From: Styela clava | Taxonomy: Eukaryota; Chordata; Ascidiacea; Stolidobranchia; Styelidae | Length of the DNA: 64,000 bases | NCBI RefSeq assembly: GCF_964204865.1 | Contig: NC_135254.1 | Coordinates: 7,011,001-7,075,000, forward strand | Direction: 5' to 3' | In this document: in pieces, positions 31,549-44,599 of the stretch | Position numbering within the stretch: the first letter of the stretch is position 1 | Layout: the number at the start of each line of letters is the position of its first letter | Made by a program: the position numbers and the translations under genes | The notes under the pieces: model-generated | What the model was told of the DNA's origin: nothing | Database searches by the model: none | The model's input: the letters and a program-made list of their open reading frames with translations, nothing else

Positions 31549-34460
31549 GGCCGCGAGCCGAGGCCCTGAAAAACGCTTAGAAAGTGAGTTTCGTAGCGCA
31601 CATCAGGTAACTACCTGAAAATGATTTTAAAATGTTCCTTAAAAATTTAGTAACAAATATTGCCTTGTTCCCACTTCCAAAAGTTGCACGTTTTACGGAA
31701 AAGACGCTTTTACTACAAGAAATATGTGCTACGATCTGTCCTATATTCTCTACATTTTCGGCAATGAACAGTGACTTCTGCAAAACGTAACAATTGAATC
31801 GTATCAGCTGTCAGCGAGCGGATGAATATTAGTCATTACTGCTCGACCTTGCGTTCAGTTGGGAAGCCTTTCCATAGCCCTGTTTAGTTATTATCAGTTA
31901 AGTTATGCTAAGACGTTGTTGAAAAATGTATAAGTAAGTTATTAAACACTTGTAGATTCTTACCACGGATATGGGCCGTGAGACGAAGCCATGAAAACGC
32001 CCAGAAAATGAGTTTCGTAGCGCACATCTGATAACAAAATAAATTCTTCAGTTTTGTATGAAAATGAACATACTGAACGCATTACAGCTTGTTCCACAAT
32101 CCTGGTGCAAAATTGAATATAAGAGGTTCCCGGAAATTCAATAACCATAAGTTTACAACGCATACATAAGAACTATGCAATTCGAGAGCCCTACAAGACA
32201 CTATCATAAATGTATTCCTGTAATGTTTTGCCTGACCAAAATCGGACTTCCTCACTCAATCATAATTTATTAGGTAGATTACGAAAAATATGGCGTACAT
32301 GTAACCAACAACAAAAAATACTTTAATTGTGTGACAGCAGTCGCGAGTGACCTCGAAAGCAGCGACACCAACAACGCTGATTCACATTAGCGAATAAATT
32401 ATATTTAATAACCACAAGCAGTTTACAACAAGAACAGCATAAAAAGCTACATCCATTTTATAGAAGCTATCAAACGTATTTATTTTTAAGCAGAGCACGA
32501 AAACACAAATAAATCAGTTATTTCTCACTTAGGAATTTACCGGAAAAGTCAAGAAAATTAAATGAATGTACAATATGTACATAACATTGTGAACAGAAAT
32601 ATTACAATTAATCTTTTTTTAGTTTATGTGGTTATGTATTTGAATAAAGGCAATATTATTTCTAGAAACAGGACTACGACACTAACAAATGTCCGAAAAA
32701 AAACAACCAAATAATACTTATTAAATCAACTGCAATATCTAATTCACTTTCTTCTGAATTGTTTTCGAAATCCACTATCTCGAAAATCGACTTTTCCTCT
32801 ATAAGTGTACTGTGATTTTTGCAGTCAATACAAGAACAAAAATCTGTGCAATTTAAGTTGATTTTGGCACACTTTCATAAATTATTTTGACTATTTTTCT
32901 TACACTTGCAGTTTGTAACTCAAAAACTGATTTGAGGGCCACATGCTTCTTCAGTGAATCATTGTTGGGTGGAGAGTATAATCCTTATGTTTGGCAGTGT
33001 TAAATAGACGTGCCCTGGTATTATTTACATTCTTCATATCCTCTTCAAATTCCTCAGCTTTATTAATTAATGCCTCGTTAACCTCAAAAGATCTTCATAG
33101 TCGAGGGAAAAAATGAATTGAAAACCTCAATGAAGTCTCCAACATAAGTTTGATGGGCAGTTCCAATTGCAGAAAAGTGCTAAAGTATTTCAAATGAATG
33201 AAATCTAAGTTGTTTGCAACAATTATGATTCTCATATACCTTTAAGCTTCAAGACTTCTTGTTCAATCCATTTTATAGCACTGATAGCAGCAGGGATCAG
33301 AGCCTGCGTTAGGTCGGATTGGTGGAACATTGCCGTTTTCTTTTGTAGTACAGTATCTAAAATGAGGAAGAAAATCATATTTGGAGCAGCATGAGTGTAA
33401 AAATACCACTAAATACTAACTAATACCTTGAATAAATAATGCATTTTATCTGATGTACTCAATGAGCGTATATATGCTCCTTGCATGTACTACAGTCCAG
33501 CAGTGTTTGCATACCATTACTAGACTATATCTACACTAAATTTTGATATATCACAGTCTGAAATGCCCTATGACAGTATGAGTATGTACTATAGACTATA
33601 TTTTAAAACATCAACTGTCTGTCTACAACTTGATTTTTCACTTCTCAATCGTTTCCAATGCTACCTTTCTTTCCACTCCGGCATAACTTATCATTGCTTC
33701 CCAGGTTCTTGTCGACTCTATGAATTTAGATTTAGACCAACCGACATTAGTAAAATTGATTAACTTCTTCTCTTTCACACAACCGTGCATTACAGAAACA
33801 GCCATTAATTTCTATTTCCAAATATGCTGTGGCCTATATAGTAGTATAAGTCTGCTGAATAGTCAAGAAGAGTCATTAAGGTAATCATAAACATTTCATG
33901 CAAGCCAGAAAATATCGTTGTTTGCGACATATTATTCTAGGTCTAGCCTTCCTTGGAGTTACCGCACCGTACCTATTTAACAACGTGCTAGTGCTCAACT
34001 AAAATTGTTATTTATGGTAAGGATATACAAGTGTTTAATATCTTACTTATACTTTTCAACACCTTCTTAGAATAACTGAACTAATGTTAACTGAAAAAAA
34101 CTATGGAAAGGCTACTCAACGCAAAAGCGAGCAGTAGTAGTAGAGCATACATACATAGTAGTACATCTGATATTCATCCGACCACTGGGGATCCACCTAC
34201 AGCTGACTAACTTAACTGTTACGTCATGCAGAAGTCTGCGTTCATTGGCCCATGATACCGGAAAAACAGAGAAAATAGGACAGATGGTAACACATATTTA
34301 TTGTAGTGAAAGCGTCTTTTCTGTAAAACGTGCAGCTTTTGGAAGTGGGAACAAGGCATTATTTGTTACTAAATTTCTAACGAACATTTTGAAATCATTT
34401 TCAGGTAGTTACCTGATGTGCGCTACGAAACTGAAAGATAAATGGCCTCGGCTCGCGGCC
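31549..34460. mobile_element. DNA transposon T1, copy B
   Basis: Colinear with copy A (3534-6478) over its length, with substitutions and small indels. The ends GGCCGCGAGCCGAGGCC and GGCCTCGGCTCGCGGCC are intact. It begins 11 bp after a hAT element ends and is flanked by ATA...ATA outside TAGGCC/GGCCTA. The exon-like minus-strand block is at about 33242-33358, with the same acceptor and donor. A run of T's differs by one between copies in the next coding stretch, shifting frame. Confidence 0.85.
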
Positions 34461-36294
34461 TAATATTACATGAACTGGTGACCGGAAAACGTACCGTGAT
34501 GTACCATATGAATGAGCCATACTCTCCCGCGGATGAAACATGAAAATCCTATACTGCTTGTATTGTGTATTCGTATGTCTATATAACAGTATTTTGCGGT
34601 CGAGGGAAACAACCTTTTCTATTGTACATTAAGCAGCCATAAGCGAAATATGTCTGTCGAGAGATTCTTCAAGATATTGTTAGATATCGGTGAATATATT
34701 TGTCTGACATTTTTCGGAGCAAAAAGCACAAGTGAACATCGTTAATTATTATTACGTCATTAAACAAGAAAAGAAAAAATTGAGCTGGCTACGCCCTTGC
34801 TTCGAGCCGAGTTTCTCGTACTAAACGACGGAAGTCGTCGCCAGGAAGATACTACTTTTATTTCATTTTCTAATTTCCCATGAGATCCGATATATCATCC
34901 AAGATTTCGGTGTTTCATTTTAATTCGCGGGATATTGTTTTTATTCCAGGACGCGTGAACACATCACGGTAATATCCTACTTCGTCTCGATCACACCGCA
35001 TATGCACTGCTTCGCGCCGGTCTTATGCCACCACAACTTGTGCGGCAGAAATGATTCCGCGCTATATATAGTTGTGAAGCATTAATTAACAACAGGGCCG
35101 TAGCGAGAAGATTGCAGGTTGGAACACCCACCCACACCTCCTTTTGAAGTCTTCAATTCAATTCAAACACCCTTACGTTGGTAATTATTCTCCCTAAGTC
35201 AAAATTTCTATCAACATATGTGCATGCCTTGTTCCACGATGACAACGACAATTGATTGTGAGTTTGTTGTGAAAACTAGTTATTATAATCATCGGAGTTG
35301 AGAAGCCAAAATGAATGAATCTACAATCCAAATTTTCTGATTGAAAAGCTGCATTGAAAAATACTAGAAATAACACCAAGGTAAACACCATAGGTTTTGT
35401 TATAAGAGACCCTCGACAGGTTTCAAATGCTTTTTAGACATTGTAAATCGCAAAATTTGGTGTGGTTACGGCACACATCATGTTATGCTGGTCTCGGTGG
35501 CGTAGCAATACTCTCAACTTCATAAGATGTGCATTACTTGTTTTGCACTGCAGCTTTTGGTTTGCGGTTTAAATTTCCAAATTCTAACCGCTTGGGCCCC
35601 TTTTCGCTGTGGGCCCTCCCGCGACCGCGGGGGTGGATGCTACGCCACTGGCTGGTCTTCAAATTCTACCATTTATCGGAAAATAAGAATCGGAATGAGA
35701 TGTAATCGGACACATTTTTTTATGGTTGCGACATTTTGGAGTGGCAATGCTTTTGTAAATTTTGGTCAACGCAACGGCAGGTTACATTGAACACAATTAA
35801 ATTATAAATTAATAAAATAAGACATTTTAAATATGCCTGTATCGGCCATGAATTAAATACTTTACAATCACACAGTTGCAAATTGTATTCTTCAGGATTT
35901 TAACGTAGACTCTGTTTTTTTTCAAACGGCGATATCTTCAAAAAAATCTAGTGCTGAAAGAATACCTCAAAGTTGACAAATTCCAACGCCGCAAAAATCT
36001 GAATCCAATCCATTTATAATCGGGTGGTTTATTGTGTATTTTCTGTCTACTGATGAACGAAATTTATTAGAGCAGTAGACCTTTTAATTACGATGAACAC
36101 CATTAAATTATTATATATAACAAGACATTTCAATTGCACACATCAGCCATGGATTGAATATTTTAAGCAACAACAAAAAATCATCATCCGCTGTTAAAGT
36201 CAATTAGCGACGCCTGTAAAAGCCGTTGCATGGGAATTTTTTATTACAATTTACAATTTTTTCCTTTCTACATGATTGGACTTTCTTTACCTAC
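34461..36294. other. Gene-free region before the tandem duplication
   Basis: No gene supported. A facing pair GTCTCGGTGGCGTAGCAATA (35490) and ATGCTACGCCACTGGCTGG (ending ~35654) marks a small MITE. GGGCCGTAGCGAGAAGATTG at 35096 looks like the end of another. The rest is AT-rich, with frames under 90 codons and no motifs. Confidence 0.5.
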
Positions 36295-36560
36295 GCAATA
36301 CCTATCAAGTTCAAATTACACTATTGGATGTAAGAACGGGAAATGCTCATAGAGAGAAAAAAAAAAGCGAGCGATGCTCAAATATATGGACACGAAAGAA
36401 GCTAAAACGAAGCAGTGCTCACTGCTAAAGCGGTTGCGGGACGGACACAAAGTATAAAATATTTGATGAAGTCATCGCACACAAAAAACGAATCGATCCC
36501 ACAGAAACTTTTGAAGTAAATAAAAGTAATAGCCATCTAGCTAAAAAATACAATCTTTGA

Positions 36561-36765
36561 CGCTCCAGAAGTGTGTGTACCAACATGGATTTAGCTAATT
36601 TTGTTCTCCTCTTTTACATCAAGTTGTGTAAAGGAACTGAAACCCATTGGCAGGGGATATATTCACTTGGCTAACACAGACAGTCCCCGAACTCGTAATA
36701 GAACTAAAATAAGGAAAATTTGGATAAAACTATGATCTAACCCTAACCTGGAACACATTTAGGGA
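36561..36765. mobile_element. M2-family MITE, unit 1
   Basis: Left end CGCTCCAGAAGTGTGTGTAC and the conserved CTTGGCTAACACAGACAGTC block. The right end is eroded (GGAACACATTTAGGG). It pairs with 51766-51970 in unit 2. Confidence 0.65.
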
Positions 36766-36881
36766 TCTATGAGATGTCCCTGAAGTTACGAACTGACAAA
36801 ATTACGAACTTGCAAGCCGCCCGTTCACCTCTCAGCGCCAACGCCCACGTGAATGATTATTCGTTACGAATCTATATATAT

Positions 36882-37933
36882 ACCGTATTTCCCGGCAAAT
36901 AAGTCGCTCTTTGGCCTGATTTTTTTTTGGGGGGGGAGGGTTCGTCTTTTTAGGCGAGTATGATAATTTTTTGGTGTCGCCCTAATATTCAATTGGTACC
37001 ATAAAATACCAAATACGTTCCGAGATAGCATCCCCACAGATTGAACACAATTAGATTGAAATTGAAAAACAGTTTGAATTCTCGTAGTTGTTATGGATTG
37101 AATATTACGCTACAAGAAAACGTCATTATAGGCTATTTTACCCAATGCATGGATTGAATATTACGCTACAAGAAAACTTCATTATATGCTATTTTACCCA
37201 ATGCATGGTTTGAATATTACGCTACAAGAAAACTTCATTATAGGCTATTTTACCCAATGCATGGATTGAATATTACGCTACAAGAAAACTTCATTATATG
37301 CTATTTTACCCAATGCATGGTTTGAATATTACGCTACAAGAAAACTTCATTATAGGCTATTTTACCCAATGCATGGATTGAATATTACGCTACAAGAAAA
37401 CTTCATTATAGGCTATTTTACCCAATGCATGGATTGAATATTACGCTACAAGAAAACTTCATTATATGCTATTTTACCCAATGCATGGATTGAATATTAC
37501 GCTACAAGAAAACTTCATTATAGGCTATTTTACCCAATGCATGGATTGAATATTACGCTACAAGAAAACTTCATTATATGCTATTTTACCCAATGCATGG
37601 TTTGAATATTACGCTACAAGAAAACTTCATTATAGGCTATTTTACCCAATGCATGGATTGAATATTACGCTACAAGAAAACGTCATTATATGCTATTTTA
37701 CCCAATGCATGGATTGAATATTACGCTACAAGAAAACGTCAGTATAGGCTATTTTAACCAATGCGCAAACACGCGACCCCTCAAATGTCTCTGTATGGTA
37801 ATTTGAGATTCCGATGTTGACGCGATTTGACTACCCGTCTTATTGGCAGGTTATGTGCAAAGCCCCATTTTTTCAGGATTAAAACGGGCCTCGTCTTATT
37901 TACCGAGTAGACTTATTCGCCACGAAATACGGT
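36882..37933. mobile_element. M3-family MITE with expanded internal array, unit 1
   Basis: The ends ACCGTATTTCCCGGCAAATA and TTATTCGCCACGAAATACGGT lie between TATATA flanks (TA target). Removing the extra 56-bp units leaves ~436 bp, the same as the unit-2 copy after the same correction. It is a non-coding element that gained a minisatellite. Confidence 0.8.
37093..37764. repeat. 56-bp tandem repeat, 12 units
   Basis: Units start every 56 bp (37093, 37149, 37205 and so on to 37709), each with ATGGATTGAATATTACGCTA, CAAGAAAAC and TATTTTACCCAATGC. Small variants (GGATTG/GGTTTG, ATAGGC/ATATGC, CTTC/CGTC) partly alternate between units, suggesting some expansion by two-unit blocks. The matching unit-2 array has 5 units and the M3 copy at 3.5 kb has one. 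Confidence 0.95.
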
Positions 37934-40169
37934 ATATATATAAGTTTTATTCGTAGATTTCCATGACACACAGAATACAAATCTTGAAACTTCTCATAAC
38001 TAGCTTAACATTGAAAGATATTTAACGCTATATATAATTGATCATCAAAAAACAAATTATTTTGAAAACGTGACCCGAGTTCTCGTCATAATATTTCGGT
38101 ATTATAAAGTATTTAAATGAGCCCTACTTGTCAGACCGTAGGTTTACTTGGTGGGATATGAATTTTAATTTGATAATGACAGGGCGGAACATGTCATGTT
38201 CCTAAAAGTGGTGTAATTTGATTCCTACGAAAGTCTTTGTGTGAATTTTGGAAAAAATTAATTTTGTTCGGATAGTTTAAACATGACATGATGGGGTACA
38301 TTTGGGGGTTAATTGCTCTACACACCCAACGGAAGTTTCCATTACTGTACGAGCGCAAAAAGAAGGCTGTAGATCTGGTATGATTCAAATAAATAAATGA
38401 TGAAAATTACTCCGGATACGATTATCCAATCAAAAAGGAACATAAAAATACGGCAACAGAGCCGAGCTTAAGTTTGAATTTTTTGTATGTGTGTGTGCAG
38501 TTATTTCGTTATTTGCATATTTAGTACTCATCCGTTTTGATCAGCCGATCACGAGCTATTTTGGAAGCGGTCGAAAGCAGGTTGGCCTTCCCTGATTTAT
38601 CTATTTGCGACTTGAGCAAAAGTTTGACTCTTCTTAGTCAGTTTAGAAAAAAGTTTTTCTGGTGCAAGAAAAACCTGACTTATTGTTCATTTTCTGTCTT
38701 TCGTATCAGTACTTATATACCCTGCTCTCATTTGTTTCATTTCTCATTTGAGGAAGTGAAAATGTGCTCTGTATAAAAATTTTATATTGAGACTTTGGAA
38801 AGGCAAAGTTATAAGTAGGGATGGGCAAAATCGAACATTTTAATGAATTGTTCTGGTCTAAAATCGACGTCGAAGCCAGGAAGGACTCTGTCTCACTAGA
38901 CATAGAACTGTTTGTGTTTAATGGAGACCGATGAAGTCAAAAAATACCGCGCTCTTGGTGTTAATTTTGTATTAATCGCCGATTGTTTTTCGCCAGCGCG
39001 ATTCATTTTGGTGTGTCGGCACCCGAAAGTTGGCAAGCTAACTTTCCAGCAGTTTTTCATACGCAAAAATTGTCGCGCCCCGGCGGCCATCAAAATTTTG
39101 TTTTTCTTCTGAAGTAAATTTTCAAACCAAATTTCTAAAACAATTTTATTCTGATTTAATTTTGACGTTGGCTCTGATCGTTCTTATATAACTGTGTTTA
39201 CCCGAAAATAAGACGGAAAAAACCATTAGGACTTATTTTCGGAGAATGTCTTTTATTTTCATTGATCATAAATAAAATTACAGAGTGGAGAATTACGAGA
39301 TTTTCAAATATACAAAATATGAACAACGATATCCATTTACTTATAAATCACGTTTTTCTCTCTCACGCTTTTTATATTAATCATTTAAATTTTAAAACGT
39401 CCAGGAGAGATTTTCTTGCTATCGATTAAGTAAAAAAAATTGTGCTATTGACTAGGATTTAAGCGTTTGCTTCAGCGACGCGCGATTTCTCTGTCAAAGT
39501 AATGGTTTTGGAATACTTAAATGCGGGGGTGTGCAACCTGCATATGCAGCCCGCAGGGAAAAGTTATGCGGCCGCGGAGAGGTGCCGATCTTGAATGATG
39601 TGCGGCTCGCGAAACGATTTTAGTTTAATCTGGTACATTCGAGCAGTTCCAATCCCTTTGCGTAACAAATCATATACCTGAGTCCAATTTATTATCTACG
39701 TCAAGTCTTAAACGAAAGCTCACAAATATACTTACTATTTCTTTAAAGGGATCACGTTATTTTTACTTTTCACTTTAAGAAGTTAGACCATGATCTAACG
39801 AAAGCTCACAAATATACTTACTATTTCGTTGAAAGAGATCATGTTATTTTTACTTTTCAGTCCAAGTCTTACTTACATTTAGGGCTTACCTTGTTTGAAA
39901 CATTCTTTGCTTCAGCGACTCGTGCTCTCTCTATCAAAGTAATGGTATTCGAAGACTTTAATGCCATTCTAATATTTCAATATACGATTCGAATGTTTTG
40001 ACAAACCAAGTTTTAAGTCTTACTTCGTATAGGGCTTACTCTGTTTGAAACATTCTTATCTAGCCGTGTGACAATCGAAATATAAAAACAATGCTCAACG
40101 ATGAACAATTGACTAATGTAGTTTTCAATTGTTTATTGTTCATCCTTTAATAGCAGCAATACTTTATAG

Positions 40170-40474
40170 CAGGGGTGAACAACACGGGGCACGCGTGCTA
40201 AATTTGGCACGCCATACGCCCAAACGTGGCACGCGAACGTTTTGTAAAAAAAAAATTATTTATGATATACATTAAAATATCACGTTTATATCAAAATCAG
40301 CTGTTGTTCAGAGAATCAAATTGTTCAACCAATAGATATTCGGTATTATTATTGAAATTTGTTTGATGTGTGTTTTGCGGGAGTTAATTTACAATACCAA
40401 TGATTGTGCATGGCACGCGACAAGATTATTTAGAAAAATTTGGCACGAGTCCTCATTTGAGTTGTGCACCCCTG
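40170..40474. mobile_element. hAT MITE with perfect 8-bp target duplication, unit 1
   Basis: The ends CAGGGGTG and CACCCCTG are flanked by CTTTATAG on both sides (40162-40169 and 40475-40482). Sub-terminal GGCACGC motifs repeat. The unit-2 copy (54962-55266) has the same length and the same flanks, so insertion preceded the duplication. Confidence 0.9.
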
Positions 40475-41912
40475 CTTTATAGGATGTCAGAACTAGATAA
40501 CCTATAGTCTATAGAGGATTTCAGTAACTTCCTTCACCTTTTAAAACCAATGTTTTGCTTCTGTTTGTGAATGTATCTCTAATTTCCACATGGCGATGAA
40601 CAAATATTACATACTTACTCTAATGCAGACAAATCGAATAGTCTCGAACCTCACAATGTTATGACTCAAATTATTACGACTTCTAGCCAGGGAGAGTAAA
40701 AACATTGAACTGCAGACGTACAATGCGATCTGTATAGACTCGTCGAGACAAAAACTATCAGAAAAGGTAGCTTTCGATTTTTTTTTCATATACTTGTATG
40801 TATGTATATTTATTTGCCGCAAAAATGTAACAGTATCTGCGTAATAATTAATCGGTATGACGAGATACATGTTCAAGATCTTACTGGCCTAAGACACAGA
40901 TATGTGACTTGCATCCCTAACAAGTATAACAGCAGTTTATGACTGCCACTTGTTGGCGTAAGTCCGTGCTAACAGAAAAGTAACTGAAATGAATTCCATT
41001 TCACCATCAATCCTACATTAATATATAACGCGTTACGTTGTGGTATGCGCATTATTCAAAACCGTCCAGTGTGGAGGCCAATGAAAAATATTACTTGTGA
41101 ATTTCCAAAAAATTGGACAAATAGCGCAAGTAAAATTCGTGAAGTAATTCAGTCAGTTCAAGGTTCAAACCAAGGGCACCTATATCTAAGCTTGTGCATA
41201 GCGAACGACGCATGTCACACATCAAAAACTAATTTTTTTTTTTGAGCCTATTGATTTTGGATGAATTATGTCGTATAATTTAATAATATGTCGAGTTATT
41301 GATTAATTAGAGTGAAGAGTCAGAGTGAAGAAATCGAAACCGCAGATTGATAAGTCGGCGGTCTCCGATCGCTATCTAGTTTATACCTTGTGGTATCCCG
41401 AGGGCACGACGCTGTAAAGTCATAGAAGCGCACAGGTGTTGCGTTTTATCACTTTGGGTCGCTTCTAATTTTAATGTGTGAGATTAGAATCAAAGATTAC
41501 AAGTTAAACCACGTACAACTATTAACCAAAAGCAGCTAAATTATCCAATATCCCACACATTCACAAACAGAAGTTCAAATGTGGACATTTTCATAAAAGT
41601 TATTGAGAAATTTATGTGGTCCATTTCAGGTCCCCCTGCATCATCGTAATAATAATAAACTAAAGATTATTAATAATAACGCACAATTCTTCCCATGTTT
41701 GCGAAACTGAGTCTTTGTGTCTTTTAATCTAGTCTTCTCAAATCTTCTTTTACCAATCCCCATACACAACACCCCTCAACGCACACAGAGTAGTATTATG
41801 CAAAGATTATATATTCAACTAAGTGCATCGCAAGCGGTTGAATTACATCAAAACTGTCAGGTCAATGTCGAATAAATGTCGCACATCATGTCTAGTCCAA
41901 TTATATTATATA

Positions 41913-42345
41913 TACCGTATATCAAGGACCATAAGGTGTGAGGTCATAAATTGCTTAGATATGGTTCTATTCGAGGTACGTCGGCCTACAAGTCACAACG
42001 GGTTTTGGTATACCGGGACGTATGGTAAGCCTAAACAATATCAGTATTTTGAATGTAGGCAATAAATAATAAAGAGCTCTCCAGAAGTATGTGTACCAAT
42101 ATGGAGGTAACTGATTTTGTTTGCCTATTTTACATGAGTTGTATAAAATGACTGAAACCTATGGGCAGGGGGTATATTCACTTGGCTAACACAGACAGTC
42201 CCGAACTGGTAAACACACTGCGGGAGTACCGAATAAAGTAATGCCGGATGCCGGACCCATACATTAGGCTTATAAGACGCACGATCGAATTTTGAGAAAT
42301 AAAAAAAGGATTCAAAGTTCACCTTATGGTCTGTAAAATATGGTA
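41913..42345. mobile_element. TA-flanked MITE containing an M2 MITE, unit 1
   Basis: The outer ends TACCGTATATCAAGGACCAT...AAGGTG and CACCTTATGGTCTGTAAAAT...GGTA are inverted. An M2 element sits inside at 42076-42230. The unit-2 counterpart is 56697-57124, with the same nesting. Confidence 0.7.
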
Positions 42346-44468
42346 AATAAACTGAGGCCTTAATAGTACTTTCCAGTGTTACAAGAAACCATTATTTCTC
42401 AAAAAGCGTTTTATAAAATCAAGTACCCAGATTTTGGAATGCGGGGGTGGGGTGTTGGTTCAGTGTTCCCTTTTAGGAAATTATGATTGCGAAAATACCT
42501 CACAGTTCTCGCAAAAAAGTGCACTGACAGTGTACACTGGTAGGTACATTATGCTATGAAGATATGGATATAGGATCAACACAGAAGAAAATCAGTTCAG
42601 AGAAAAGCAAACTTATTGGTAAAAGAATTTTTGTAGAATTGGTCATTTTTGCAGAAAAATGAATGCACGAAAAACTCATGTTGACTTCATAAAGTAAAAT
42701 ATCATTAATTTTTCTAGGCAACCAAAACGATTTTCCGAAATTTTGCGATCGAAGTTATTCATATTCCAGTATTTTAAGACATCGTTTCTCAAACTGTTTT
42801 CCGCGCAACATGTTTCACGAGCTTTTTCACGGTGCTCCGCAGAACAGGAAGCACAACTGCTACTAAATTGGTCGCCATGGTGATAACGGCCGGACTTTGG
42901 CGACTCTGGGTTGTAAATTTGTCTCCCAAATGGGGACAAACAGACGGATAGACTTTGAGCCATATCGGAAACATGGTGTTTTCGTTAATCGTTTAATATC
43001 TTTAAGCATTGGCCGAATTTTTACTTGTAAAAATTACTGCAAATTTTATAATTTTCACCATAGGCTAAATTTTTTTGAAGCTACCACCAATTTTACCTTC
43101 TAATTACTTGGTGTTCCGCAAGGCAAGAATTCGTAGATGATCCGGGCAAAAAAGTTGAAGAAGCGATGTTCTAAAATATTATCCGATTTACGGCACGCTT
43201 GCAAAACATTATCATCAATGCACATTTACACCACATTAATAATTGAGTGAGTATAGCTTACCTCTGATGAGATAAAATTCCAAATACAATATTAGCATCC
43301 TCAATTGCACAAATGAGAAATTCATACAGGACTAAAATTACACAAATAAATAATCTTTTATGCTACTGTTAGATAGGCATCTAGGGAACTTTAAGGCAAA
43401 TACTGGTATTAATAAAAGAAAGAACCAACTACATTTAAAAGATAATTTTACCAACTAATAGTTTCATATATAGTAAACAGCAGAAGATTTGCTACAGTAT
43501 TTTAAGAGCTCAATTCTTGACAATTTTCTGACATTTTCGACAAAGTTAATAAGTATGAGCACAAACTCTTACATACTAAAAGACTTATGCTGTATACCAG
43601 TCAGTGGTTTTCATCCTTTTATGGCTCGTGGCCCTCTTTCTGAGATTTTTAGCACCCATGCCCCCAGGGTTATCATTCCAGTGGTATTAAAAGTGTTAAT
43701 TGGACTGGTATATACCAAATCACATCATGTTTAATTAAACAATTCATGCATAAAAAAGCAAAACCATCAACTGAAATAACCTTATCGAGCATTAAACTAG
43801 GAAAAACAGGGAGTTTTCTTGTGAAGTGAGAGGTAAAATCAGTTTAGCGCCTAGCATTGTCGCCCCCTCCAACCTCTGTTGTAGACACAGCTGTGTTGGG
43901 TTGTCCAATTTTTGAGTTAATTTAATAAATCAATCATTAGAGAATAAATCAATGATAAATAAATCAATCATAATTTAGAGATACTTTCCTTCACATATGG
44001 TGGGAAATAAAATTAGCCAATCATAGGTGAGGCATTGCTTTGCCTCTGTTAATTTAGTTTCCAATAATATTTGAAGACGGTCACCAATAGTCCTTCAACA
44101 GAGCCTTGTTTAGAAAGAACACGCACAAACAACGAAATATTGTCTGCCGTTCTTGGTTACAATTAAAACATAACACAAGCAAATGATCTTGTCTTGATTA
44201 TAAGTTCTCTATCGGGACAGATACAGGAAAATTGAATTCATGGTACTGCGGGATCCAGTTGGAAGGAAATAGATAAAGACTGTTTGTTCATAGATTTGTT
44301 CTGAGTGAATTTATGAAAAGGACTCGTAAAAAGAAGTTGAGTACGAAATAAAATATTTGGCTTCAATTTTTCTTCAAACAGAGAACAAAATTAAAAAAGT
44401 TTTTATATATAAATGGTTTTTCTAATTGATAAAAACAAACGGAGAAAATAGTGAAAGGTTTGGAAATA

Positions 44469-44599
44469 CAGGATGTCCATAAAGTCTCTTTACAATTTCA
44501 ATTTCGTTATAAAGTCAGTTCTCAATAGCCAAAACAATATAGGGTATCGATAAATTCTGTTTCAAAAAAAAAATTCAAGACCTTTTGGGACACCGTGTA
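44469..44599. mobile_element. Mariner-like MITE, shorter allele, unit 1
   Basis: The ends GGATGTCCATAAAGTCTCTT and AGACCTTTTGGGACACC form the inverted repeat typical of mariner-derived MITEs. The unit-2 copy (59259-59457) has ~70 bp more in the middle, so this one carries a deletion. Confidence 0.65.

Noticed and set aside
37093..37764. Regular 56-bp repeats resembling a CRISPR array
   Set aside because: The whole 56 bp repeats with no unique spacers, and it lies inside a MITE in eukaryotic DNA.
38537..38776. Frame shared with 53271-53570, as a duplicated gene
   Set aside because: Similarity only reflects the tandem duplication. Lengths differ, there is no motif, and a second shared frame runs antisense over the same bases.
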